Part shown: in pieces, positions 14,901 to 26,276 of the stretch
How the letters are laid out: each line of letters starts with the position of its first letter
Numbering within the stretch: the first letter of the stretch is position 1
Assembly (NCBI GenBank): GCA_008921705.1
Contig: VFFE01007878.1
Location: 1,927,893-1,991,892 of the forward strand
Direction: 5' to 3'
Origin: Burhinus oedicnemus
Taxonomy: Eukaryota > Chordata > Aves > Charadriiformes > Burhinidae
DNA length: 64,000 nt
The notes under the pieces: generated by a model
What the model saw: only the letters and a program-made list of their open reading frames with translations
Databases searched by the model: none
What the model was told of the DNA's origin: nothing
Made by a program: the position numbers and the translations under genes

Positions 14901-17900
14901 GGTTTTCCACAAGAGGTACGTGCACATCTGCCTCCATAAATGTACTGCTTTAAACCTGTGGGTAAAGCTTTTGAAGGCACTGCTTTAAATATTCCTTCCA
15001 ACCTCCCAGGCAAGCTACTTCTTGCCCTTTATTTTGTTTGTCCCAATTTTATTTTTTCCACTTGGCAAATAAAGAACAGAGGAAGTCAAGTGAAAACCTG
15101 ACCAACAGTACAAAAGCATACCAAGTTAAAATACTTATAATAAGGAAGCTGATCATAAAGAATTTCCTCTCTCGGCTTTGCCACGTAGACTGACAGTCTC
15201 CTTCATACCGTTCAAAAGGCAAGCTGTCACCATGCCCCAGCCACCACGCAAACTGGGACACTGGAGACCATATCAACCTCAGATGGGACCCACTTGGGTT
15301 CATTGGCCTAGTAATCCCTAGGGTGTACCGCTGCTTTTCTATCATCATTTTGCTCCTCAAAACATACACAATAAAAACTCTAAAAAGGCAGAGCAAGACC
15401 CTGTTTCTTTTTCAAATAACTACGGATTATTCTGGTTAGTCCCTCCCTAGCAAACAGTACAGCCAGCCTCGTCTCTGACATGCCATGAGGCTGGTGGTAT
15501 ACCCAGCCATTTTTCCCCATATTGCCATTACCTTCACATTACAATTAAGTCTGCACCACTATATTAATTTCCACATATTCCACATTAGTCTGTTATAATT
15601 TGTCACAGACTAGAGTAAAGCAGGCATCCATAGATGAGTGCACAGTACTCCTTACAATTTACCATTAATAAAGGTCACTTGGTGCTATCACCAAAAACGT
15701 ACCAAACTGAACTTACAAAATATATTCTGGTTCCTCCAACTAATTTGATCAAACTGAATTCTTTTACATCTTTCATAAAACACCACATGGACACACTCAC
15801 AGTGCAAAAGCCATGAGCTCGAGCCATAATGCTCTTCCAATTTTCTTGGACCTCAAAGTAACACTGCTAACCAACTGATCATTGGGTTTCTTTAAAGCAG
15901 AGCAAACTAGGGCAGTATCTAGGAATTTATATACTCTTTCAAGACTAATCTCAACATTCTTGCATCGTACTTCAAACTATCAGTAGTCTGTGTGGAAGTA
16001 GATAAAAGCTCAGAGAAGCGTTAAAACCCTGAAATTAAAAGCAGTAAAACCAAAATTAGATATGTCTTAGATTTTCCTGTCTATGGGATCAACTTGTATT
16101 TTGAAGGCCAACGTTGTTTCACATTGACAGCATCTCTTTCATCTTGCATGTGAACAATAACAGCTCAAAATATTTTATTTAGTTCGGGTTTGTTTTGGGA
16201 GAAGAGACAGGAACAGAAGAATATAATTATGGAGATGCCTCAATATTAAAATGGCTTATCTTGCCACCCTGTTTATACTCTTAAGCCATCCTTCCCATGG
16301 GCATTCAGCATCTGCAGTGAGCATGAGCCAGTCTGACTCCAAGAGGCACTTTCTTCCTGGCTATAAAGAACAAATAAACAACTGAAGCAAATCTGCTAAA
16401 CAGCAATCAGAGTAAGCAAGTTTTCACAGGCAGAGAAGCTGGGAGAGCACTGTCTATGGCTTTGGTTTCACGGGATCTGGGCAGAATTAGAAACAGCTGA
16501 GACCATGGGACTGCAGACTGGTAGAGCGGACATCTGTCCCACCCCCAGATGCTGGGACAGTGGCTATTCCTTTGATCTCTGCTAGTCTGATCCTGACTTA
16601 GCCTTCAGCTGTCAGGTAGCCGACGCTGGTGAGTCAGATGCAACGCTGGGTAGGAAGGGTGAGAACAGGAGGGGACCGGGCTAACTCATGATTAATTCGA
16701 TTTTTCAAACCACTTATCCCTGCACCCAACCAGAAGCAGCCTCAGACAAGTTATTGCCTGACCAAGACACACCTGCTATTCCTTTCCTATATCTGATATT
16801 AACCCTGCCCATCAATTTATGGTGACAGGAGAAAGTGGGCCAAACCCCTACGCTCCCAGCTGCCTGCTGGAGTGACTCAGTGGGCTCCTGGAAAGTGCAT
16901 TTCTAAACGACCTGCCTCCCTCATTGGGAGACAGAAAAGCAAGTGACACAGTAGATACAACGCGTGATTGTTCTGATGAGCTGGTATAATACCTCTGTTT
17001 CATCAGGAAACTTTTAGTGCCAACTTTACAAGTTTCGCCCAAGAAGATGCCCTAGGCACGAATCACACCACAAGATACTCCTTTCCTCAGAGGCTGAGCA
17101 AAGGGAATCCCTTATTAAGGGTAGCTAAGGACAAAAGTACAGCAGGACAACAGGCAAAACAAGACACAACAAGCAGGGCTGAACTGTAGCAAAGCAGCTG
17201 AACTGTAGAAAAGAAAGCATTCACACAACCGTTCAACTGTATGTCACGTAGGGCTGGGACCAAGCACCACCACCCTGGAGAGCTGGACGTTCATCAAACC
17301 TACAACCATGTCACCTCTTTCATTCTTATACTGATAAACTCTCAGGAGAGGTGGTCCTTCCGTTAATTTCCCAGAAAAGGTAGTAACTGGTGAAGCGATA
17401 CTGTTATGGGCCTCAATCAACACTCATTGAGGAACTCTGCACTGCTGAAGGTGGGCACAAACAGCAATCACTGGGTGCAACTGCTGTTGTTTTCTTTGAT
17501 AACAAGAAAAGATGGTTCTCATTATGTGATGGCTTCAGAGGCCCATCCTCCTCCAAGATGCTCACTCACATCATTGCATAAAAATAGCAGTATTCTAATA
17601 AAAGCCAATATTTAGCCCTGGGAGACTTTTGAGAGCTTGAAGGAATTTCTTGCTTGTGCTGCTGCTCTTCCTGCTTCAGTTCCAATAATCTGCACGTGAG
17701 CACCCTGCTCCCTTCTTCCAATCCCTCCCAAAATATGGTCCCAGGTTAACAGCAGTACGCTGAAATTCAATAAACTGTACATTTCAGTAATGGGAAGACT
17801 GGACCAAGCTGTAACTTCTATAGTAGATGCTGCAATTAGCCAAGGGAAGCTGCTACTTTGTGAAACAGTAGTATTGCTTCGGGAAATATCTCTCTCTGAC

Positions 17901-18370
17901 TCCGAGCTGCAGTTATTTTCATCCATATACCTCAGGGGTTAACTGTTCAAGTAAATCCATCATTCTGTCTGCCAATAAAAATGATGATACAGGACTTGAC
18001 CCAAAAAATCCAAGTGCCCCTAGTCAATCAGGGGAAGGGGAGGGAAAAAGAGCCTGGATAAGACCTGTTTTTAATTAAACAAGTGTTAACAAAACTGAAT
18101 CTCAAAAGGAAGAGGAACTAATCCTCATTCAGTGCAGAGCAGGTGACAGAAGGTTGGAAAATGCCTTTGTCGACTCACATAATTAACATCTAATAAGTTT
18201 TCTAAAATGCTATAAATCAAGACACATTTCAGGCTACAGCAGCATATCTTTCAACTGTGGCCACTTAACTCCACGCACTTTGCCAAACCACTTACATGCT
18301 TTTATCCTCCAGACAACTGTTAGGATGATGATTAATTCTTTTTTTAAAAAAAAAGAAAAAGGTATCTTAC

Positions 18371-18522
18371 CTTTGCAGGGTCATGTTCAAATTGCCCGTA
18401 CATGCCTTGATCTTGTTTTGTGCTTCCAGATGAGTCATCCCATCCGTACTTATCCCATCAATGGTGAGAACCACATCGCCTATTCCCACGTGTGCTCGGG
18501 CTGCCTTGCCACCATCATTAAG
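18371..18522 (-). CDS. PDLIM5: PDLIM5 coding exon 3: second half of the PDZ domain (residues 33-82 plus split codon 83)
   Basis: This 152-base exon completes the PDZ domain begun in exon 2. It reads LNDGGKAARAHVGIGDVVL from residue 33, then TIDGIS and DGMTHLEAQNKIK, and ends NLNMTLQ. The GDVVLTIDG strand and the MTHLEAQNKI helix are hallmarks of the ALP/enigma group. His-63 at the start of that helix is probably the residue that contacts a class I ligand's Ser/Thr. The acceptor is TATTTCAG (AG at 18524-18523), preceded by a modest pyrimidine tract. The donor is GTAAGA (18370-18365). The exon ends two bases into codon 83 (AG-), consistent with the Arg that follows TLQ in known PDLIM5. There are no frameshifts or stops, so the gene looks intact here. 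The following exon was not found in the remaining 18 kb. Confidence 0.97.
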
Positions 18523-21137
18523 CTGAAATATCACAAGAATAGTAAATGAGAAACTTGGATAGTTTAGGTCTATATTCTCTGAACACAGGATCACAATATC
18601 TTACTCACAGTGCTATTTCATAGAAAGAAAAAGAAAAAAAATATCCTTTCTCCTTTGTGAGTATGCCCCTGTGAAAGTCACTGTACTATCTTTCTTTCTG
18701 GTGAAGCAATATTTATAAGTTCTTGTTCTTATTTCACTTGAATGACAGGAAAAGTATTGCACAGTATTGCCTATTTTTCAAAAACTCCACTTCTACTTTA
18801 CTGGCTGGAAGCTGTGCACATGCACCATGAGACACGAGCATGGATAGGCACAGTTTCCTGGATGCCAAGTTCCAGCCTCTTATCTCTTCATATATGAAAT
18901 TTTTCTCACAAGAGGAGAAAGGAAGGCTGTAAACCAGCTTTTTCCATTCTAGATTTTCCATCTAAACAATCTCTTCAAAGTTGATGTATTTGTCAATGAC
19001 TGGCTACGTGCATGGAAGACTTCATTAACAGTGAAGCTGACTTTTCCCCAGCTGCAACTACTAGAAAGTCAAAAGTTCAACATCACAGACAGACCAGTTA
19101 CAGGACTTTTTTTTGCCTTTCTCTCAATAGGTTTATAGCCCCCAGTGACCCACGGTATATTCAGACCAGAATAAGAAAGGCCACTTGAGCAGTCTGCATC
19201 TTTGATCAAGGTCACTGCCAAAGTTCAGCTCAATTGCCTTTGGTCCACTTGAATGAAACAGTCTTGCAACAGAAACCTTTGTAAAGTTCACATTATTGAC
19301 CTCGACTGAACAATAAATTAATCTTTTCATCTGATGCCACTGAATTTCAACTAGTTTCATTCCCAAGAACAGAAACAGAAATAAAGCAACACACGGTAAG
19401 ATCTATGCATTAATTTATATCCCTGGTCCTCAATCTGCTAATCACTTTATAGCTGGCTGAAGAGAGCAGTCCTGAACGGTGCAAATTCCCTCTCTGTTTG
19501 CAGATGTGTTTCCTGACTTAAAGCAGAGAAGTTGTAGCTGCTTGTGCTGTGCATGCAGAACCTCACAACTCTTTGCCTGCAAGCATGAGTGTGGTCCTTG
19601 AAGAAAGTGCTATGTTTTAGGGAGGTGCTGCAAACAGCAGAATTACTTTATTTCCGAAAGTGGAGTTCACCTTGGACCACAGTCATGCTCTAGTAAGCGA
19701 CTTCTCAAAGGGAGGAAGAAGGAAGGCTTTCATTTCTGCTATACTTAACTGCCTCTGTTTTAATTCATTCAGCAGGGACAAAAAAGTTTTGTTGCCTTAT
19801 GGTTCCCTTGACAATGACCAACCACAAAGTACAGTCACCAGTCTCCACACCATTCACTTCTCCAACAGGAGAGGTGAGGCTAGGTCTTGAAAACTGTCTA
19901 TGGCAAAGGGGTAGAAATACAGGAAATACTTAGGGACTTGGTCTTTGCATTTGAGTATCAACAGTCACTTGTCAGTAAACCTGTGGAAAGTGTCCCATCA
20001 GCCTACCCGATATGGTTAAGGGTCTCCTAAAATCTCAGACACTATAATACATGACAGCTGTGACACGTGGATCGGACAGCATCTGAAGACAAACACTTAA
20101 ACAGAAGAAGTATTGTCTAATGCTGCAAGACAAACGCAGATGCAGTACTCCAAAATATACAATTTGTCAACATATAGACTGAAAGCAGCAAATTTCACAT
20201 TCAGCGGATCCTGGCTGACATTTTTCAACATCAGTCTATGTCCCACAGACATCTGCAATAGCAATCTTTAGCAACTAAAAAAAAAAAAAAAGCCAAAAAT
20301 TCAAACAAAACCAGAAAAATCCTTCCATTTGGCATTAATCCTACGCTATCAAATACATTATTCCGGTGTAAGGCAAGGACTGAGATGTAGGAAGACTCAA
20401 TCTCTCAGATTCAAAATAGCAGCCAGTACCTCAGCGTTATAGGTCAACAAAGCAATTTTACCCAGAGTTGAAACCAAAGGATGCTATCAAGGGAAAATTA
20501 GAAGAGCAAGTCCCATGCAAGGAAGGAAAGTAGAGACAAAGGAAGAAGGAGACACACTAATTTCAGAAAAATTTCCTGACTTGCTAAATTCATCAGAATT
20601 ACAACTTGTATGGTGCATCCTTTTACAAAAGGCTTCCACAACAAAGCCAGGATTCCTCCAAAATTTGGTGTTCGTACCCAAATTCTGAGCTAAGAGACCT
20701 GGTTACTATAAAACACAGCTCAGAGAACCCTACAAGCATACAGAAAGCTATGACCAACACAGCTATTTATAGGGAAGCTCCTCAAACCTTTGGGTGAGGG
20801 GGCGGAACCTGCCATAAACAGATCCCTAAACCGGTATGTTACGGCACGCTGACATTTGTCAGCAAGGTCTGGAAAAGGGAAAGGAACGTAAGGGCGCTAG
20901 AAGCTAAAGGTCAAACGGATCGCTGTGCTTTGTGATTGGACCACTGAAGTGAATAAAATCTAGCTTTCTCCAAACATCCACAGATGAGCATGATGTTCAT
21001 GCATCATAATTCATAATGAAAAAAGCAGCCTACACACATTCAGCAGAAAGACTTCAAAAGCAGGCTTCAGGGTGACTGTTTTCATGGGGGGACAGGGGAA
21101 GGCCTTACCATCCAAAGAAGTACAAAATAAGACAAAT

Positions 21138-21170
21138 TAATTTAAATAAATAAATAAAATAAAAAAAAAT
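21138..21170. repeat. AAAT-type microsatellite
   Basis: AATTTAAATAAATAAATAAA continues into ATAAAAAAAAAT. It is a short imperfect (AAAT)n run in intron 2. Confidence 0.85.
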
Positions 21171-22933
21171 CACTGTTTTTGTTTGATTCTGGTGGCCAAC
21201 ACACAACAACCCAAAACTAATCACCTGACTTTCAAGAGATCACTCTTAAACTGTTGCCTACTGGGGATGAAACTCTTTGCACGTACGCATGGGAGACAGC
21301 TGTAAAATCATTTCAGCAAAACCCCAGGCTGAAAATCCCTGAAACATATGGCTGGAAAACGCACTCTGGAGATGAGGAAAAAAGCAGGCAGGTCCCAAGA
21401 AGCGTGACGAGCCCCTGGCTATATCCACGAGACCGCTGTGCAGGCAGGGGACTGACTCAGCCTTATAGGTGAGGCTGTCACAGGTACACCCGAACAAACA
21501 AATCAGTGGACAAGAGGGTAAAGAACGACATGTGCAGAGGGATGCCAGAGCAGCAGTCTCCTTATCTGGATACGCTGAATAAGATTTCCAAGTAACACCT
21601 ACTGATTTCGGATAAGAGATCTGACTAACAAGACAGGTGAGGTCGGTACTTCCAGGAAATCTCAGCCAGAGCATGAGTCTTCCCTGAAAGTCTCAGCCAG
21701 CATCCTTGGCTTGTGAAGCACCAACGATGAAGCGGGACTGGAGCTACAAGGGCAGAGTTTACAACAGATGCAAGAGGAATATAATCACAAGTATATGAAA
21801 ATAAACATCTACACTGAACACAGCAGGCTGAATTAGAACACTTAAAATAATTAAGGATCTTTTCCACACTGCAGACATATTTATACCCCAGGAGTTCTGA
21901 CAGTACCCCAGCCTCAGTTCTGACACTTCTTAAGACTCTGTAAATTCATACACATACTTGGGATTATGTATGCAAAACTGGGCACACATTTGAACCAGAA
22001 CTGAAAGAAAGGTTCCCCATATTCATTGTCACAATGGAAACTAATTCCATTTATTTCAACTTTTTTTCACCTAGATTTTGAAAAAATCCAACAGGTGGAG
22101 AAGATACAAAAAGATGTAGGTGCTAATATATAGGAAATTTTGAGATGGTATTTATAAGTCATTGCTACTTTTGTACCGAATCTTTTTGTCCTGTATGAGT
22201 GATTTTGTTTTTAAATTGCAAATTTAACCTTAACTTAGTAAAATTATCTGGCATCAATCACCAGTGAACTACAGTATTACCTATGCTTAAATAGCAAAAG
22301 ACTAGTAAACTGATGGGCAAAAGCAAAGAAAATACCTAACGCTTAATTCCTAGTAGGAAAAAAGCATATCCTTAAAACATACCTTTATTAAACATACATG
22401 TGCGAACAAATGGAATCAATGCAACAAGACATATGTGCAGAAGAGTTTAGCATTAAAATTGTAAAACTGGCTACCTGTGAATCAAACTAACTTCTAAGGA
22501 CCACAAATATTCTCCAAATCCTTGATGGATCTGTTTCAATTCTGGACTTACAGTATGAGTTAAGTCTTTAAAATGAAGCATGAATTACAGCTACAAAAAA
22601 CATGACTTGTTTTGATGCTAACCACCAGACTTTAAAGCTACAAAATTGCCAGGCCAGAAACGTTTCCTCCTACTTAGTTCCATGTCTCTATACCCTGGGA
22701 AGCTCATTTGGGGATACAGGGGGAGGCAAGCAGGAGAGACGTTCGGTGACCAGGCACCTGCTGAGGCCAATCACCCCCGCAGCCCCCAGCAGCAAACCTC
22801 TGTTCTGCCCCTCAGCACCAACCAGCTTCGTGGCCAAATGCCAAAAACCAGCCTATGCTATTCAGAGATGCTCAGGACGCTTTCTAATAAACATAATCAC
22901 CCATCTAATATTAGATTTCAGTTTTGTTTGACC

Positions 22934-22980
22934 AAAAAAAAAAAAAAAAAACGAAAAAAAATTAAAAAAAAAAAAAAAAA
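22934..22980. repeat. A-rich tract (two long A runs)
   Basis: An A18 run, ACG-interrupted A8, TT and a second A18 run fill 47 bases. No retroposed body could be recognised on the 5' side. Confidence 0.95.
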
Positions 22981-24560
22981 GACAGTTTTTGTGGTTCTTG
23001 TCATTTTAAACACTAGAATCCCAAAATTGCAAATATTGTTCTAAAATACGTTCCAAATGGAGGCAAACCAAAAGTAAAACAGTTCTTGATCCAGGATGAA
23101 CTTCAAAAGCAACGGTATAGAAAGTAATCTCAGCATAGTCTACGCCTCAGGTTTTTAAAAAGCAAACAGTCCAAAACACACTACATTGGAATACAACTGT
23201 TCTCTTGAGCTCAATTTTAGCCAGCCTACTATTTCATTTTGCAACAGCCAACATTTAAAAAAAAAACAACAAACCAGCTTTTTCACTATTAGTGTCAAGC
23301 TTTAATGAGATATTTTAGAAGATCCTTCCAAGGAAAATTGCATGTGTGCACATACATGTGCATCTATCTCTGAATCAATGTAATTTGTAGCTTAATTCAT
23401 TTCTAATTAACTTATAACCATCTATTCCTCACATGACTAAGAAAACTTGACAAGCATCTCTTCTTTGAACTGTCACTATTTAGCCTTCACGCAATAATAA
23501 ATGAAATACTTAAATTTCAGTTCGTCTTACGACAAAGGTCTATTTGACTAGAGATGGAAGCTGCCTTTTATCTCTTCCACGCAGCCTGCCTCGAATCGAT
23601 CTCTAGCTGCAACTGGCTCGTGTGATAGTGCATCACAACCGCTCTCCCAGAGAAACTATTTCATAGTCTGACAGTAAATAATGGTCCCCCATCAAACAAA
23701 CATCCTTCAACGTCATCTGCAACTTTCTCTCAGAATGTAATGCACTGCTCCCAATTTAAATCTCCCTGGGCTATCTGAAATCCCTCCAGCTTGATTTTTT
23801 TATCCCTCTAGTATTTCGGATAGGTGGTTGGCTACAGCAATTCAGTTTAAAGACATGCACGATTGCACGATCAAACCAGAAGTCAACCAGACAACTATGT
23901 TTGTATCATTACTACTCTTGCTTCTTTCAGTCTACATCCTTTCCTCTATTAGAGTATTTTAAATGATTACAAAGACAAAACACAACACACCCACGTATAG
24001 AAAGAACATTACAGAAGAACTTTGCAGAACCACAAAATAAAATAGTCTCTTCTTAAAGAAATAATAAAATGTATTAGATAAAAGAAATCTCTTTTATCAA
24101 ATGATGCCCTGCCTTTTCACACAGATGTTCAAACCACAAGGGCTTTATCTCCCCTGATATAATACACTTCCTGCAAATATTTACACTCATTATCTGTTAC
24201 CGCCTACTTTATGCCTCGCCTCATTTCACCTGACCAAAGTACTACCTTGCACCAATAGCCAGGATTTTAACAGCATGCTCTCAAATGTACGTGGAGCTCA
24301 AGGTATGCTGGAAAACACCCCTTCAGTGAATCGCTGCAAGCTTGGAGAAGCAGCCCTTACTGTATTTTTGGAGAACACAACCTTGCCCCAGAACATGAAG
24401 GAGGGACACGCTTACGCTCCATAGCTACACCAGCTTCCTCACAGGAACTCTGTGCATCCAACCTGACTCCTGATGGGTGGTCCCAGCATCACGCAACCCA
24501 CAGAGGCAGCAGTGCCTTGTACTCAGCTTTGACACCTGAACACCACGAGCTCAAATAGGG

Positions 24561-24790
24561 TATCATAGAATCGTTTAGGTTGGAAAAGACCTTTAACATC
24601 ATCAAGTCCAACTGTTCACCTAGCACTGCCAAGTTACCACGAAACTATGTCCCTCGGCACCACATCTACATGTCTTAAGTGCCTCCAGGGATGGTGACTC
24701 AACCACTTCCCCAGGTAGCCTGTTCCCATGCTTGACAGCCCTTTCAGTGAAGAAATTTTTCCTAATAGCCAACGTAAACCTCTGCTGTAC
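24561..24790 (-). mobile_element. CR1 LINE, 3'-terminal fragment
   Basis: The plus strand reads TCATAGAATCGTTTAGGTTG from 24563 and continues with the familiar complement of the bird CR1 3' end: GGAAAAGACCTTTAACATC, GTCCAAC, the CACTGCCAAG block, CTCCAGGGATGGTGACTCAA and GAAGAAATTTTTCCTAAT. The element's sense is therefore minus, with its 3' end at 24561. One copy of the terminal ATTCTATG-type octamer remains. Similarity fades after about 24785, so this is the usual 5'-truncated copy of about 230 bp, without coding capacity. It lies in intron 2 in the same orientation as PDLIM5. Confidence 0.93.
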
Positions 24791-25548
24791 GGCTGTGCTC
24801 CAGTGTGCCCTGCCTAACAGGGCAGCTCACCAAAGCCCTTCCTCGCCTCCTTCCCTGCCACGGAGGAAGGAAAAACCCAACTTACACTCCGGACTCCCGA
24901 CAGGTTGGGACACTTGGCATCTAGCTTACTACTTCTGCGTGAAAAAAAGAGCCACGGCAGCACCTGCTCTTTGTAGCAAATAAGCTTCCTCTGTGCTCAA
25001 TGGAAACCGAGAGCTGTATCGTATTCCTCGCAGCCTTTACTGTGGCAGTATTATTCGCATAGCCAACAGATTAGCCATCCAGCCTTGATACTTGCTTCCA
25101 AATCAAGAACATACAATGCCAATTTTAAAGTCCAGATCAAATTTATACAGCTGAGTTATAAGAACCCTAATGCAGGGTTTGCAGTGGAAACCGCTGACAC
25201 AACCAGCTATAAAAGGGGTTATGAGGCAGTCCTGCAAATAAGTCGAAGGTTTTCCCCAAACCAAGCAGGGATCCAAATTAGCTTATGTCAAAAAACCATT
25301 TTGATTACCACAGTATTTCACTGCCAGGAAATCCTGCCCTCACCTCGCTCCACGAGGCCATGCTCTTGCATGCTCCTGTAAGTTTTCACTTCCCTCCTTT
25401 TTCTCCCTGTAACTTTAAAGGTGCTTCCAGACTGACCTATAAAGCTCTAATCTAAGGTGCGCCCAGCACGCCAGCAATCGTTAAAGATTACATGTAAGAA
25501 AAAAAAAAAAAAGTATAAGGCAAAGTACCAACTCACCATACTTCTCGG

Positions 25549-26276
25549 TGTGACAGTGTGGTCCCCTCCCCCCCAGGCACCATGCCAACCTGATCTTTAT
25601 CTGCCGTAACCCTGCCCAAGCAACAACCACCCGTGGTGGTCATGATGGGTGAATCTAGCCATGATGGCAACATCTGGGGAGACAGGTAACAACACAATAG
25701 CCATGGGCTAACTCAAGCAACGCTGGTTCTGTGGTCAATATGCAAATACGACTATAGGTCAATCATCTTGCCCCCCTAAGTAGTGCACAGCCCAAGCGCC
25801 CTTTGATCTCTCCTGCACAGCAGCAGGCTGCACATCAGGATCTCCAGTTGAGTAGGGACGCCGCTCGAGGCTACTCCTCGAGGTTCAGGGATTCCTTGCC
25901 AGAACAGATCCTCAGTAAGTGACTAAAAGCATGCTGAACTTCGTAATCTTAGCTAAGTGATATAAAGGATTGATTGTGCATATATAATCCTTTAGACGTA
26001 AACCGCTGACCAAGTCTGGGACTAGGATTGGATCCAGCCGCACCCAGACTCCTCTCTGAGAAGTTTAGAAAGCAAGGGGGTCCTCTCTGAAACCTCATGA
26101 CTCAACAGAAGGGTCTCCCTGACAGTTCTGTCTGACCCTGTCCTCTATGCAGTAAATACCCAAGTGTGCCTTGCCATCTCGAATCTTGTTAAAACACTGT
26201 TGCATTGACCATCAAACTTTGTTAAATCCCTGTTTTATATCAGGGAACGTATTGCTGCTTCACTCCATCCGCGACA
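25549..26276 (+). mobile_element. Probable solo LTR of an avian endogenous retrovirus (ERVL-like), antisense to PDLIM5
   Basis: The 728-bp segment starts TGTGACAGTG and ends CCATCCGCGACA, so it has TG...CA termini. It is flanked by CTCGG (25544-25548) and CTTGG (26277-26281), a possible five-base target duplication with one mismatch. Inside, TATAAAGG (25961-25968) could be the promoter TATA box. AGTAAA (26151-26156) and a decayed signal near 26250 (ATCAGGGAACG) fall where a polyadenylation site would be. The last 180 bases strongly resemble bird ERVL LTR ends as I remember them. No gag/pol sequence adjoins it, so recombination to a solo LTR is likely. Family assignment is tentative. Confidence 0.65.

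Larger units (their letters stand above)
1..18370 (-). other. PDLIM5: PDLIM5 intron 3, 5' part (runs off the window)
   Basis: This stretch begins at the GTAAGA donor of exon 3 and extends to the window edge. I read the minus strand for the exon that should follow (the Pro/Ala/Ser-rich linker after the PDZ) and found no segment with matching residues and splice sites. It holds CR1 endonuclease fragments (8812-8947), an A/C-rich tract (1624-1686), a GT-rich tract (4279-4320), A17 at 5952-5968, and C10 and C11 runs at 9715 and 11732. A somewhat GC-rich stretch at about 10.5-11.3 kb has overlapping open frames but no recognisable protein. Confidence 0.85.
18523..24560. other. Intron 2, segment nearest exon 3: no gene seen
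   Basis: Unique-looking AT-rich DNA containing the A-rich tract at 22934-22980 and the AAAT run at 21138-21170. Short open frames on both strands have no recognisable protein content. Confidence 0.7.

Noticed and set aside
17612..17926. 104-codon minus-strand frame shortly downstream of exon 3, considered as the next PDLIM5 exon
   Set aside because: Its residues do not resemble the Pro/Ala/Ser-rich linker that follows the PDZ in PDLIM5, and no convincing acceptor and donor pair frames it.
22934..22980. Poly-A tract as the tail of a processed pseudogene
   Set aside because: The upstream frames (22602-22931) have no recognisable protein and no flanking duplication was seen. Such A runs recur widely in these introns.
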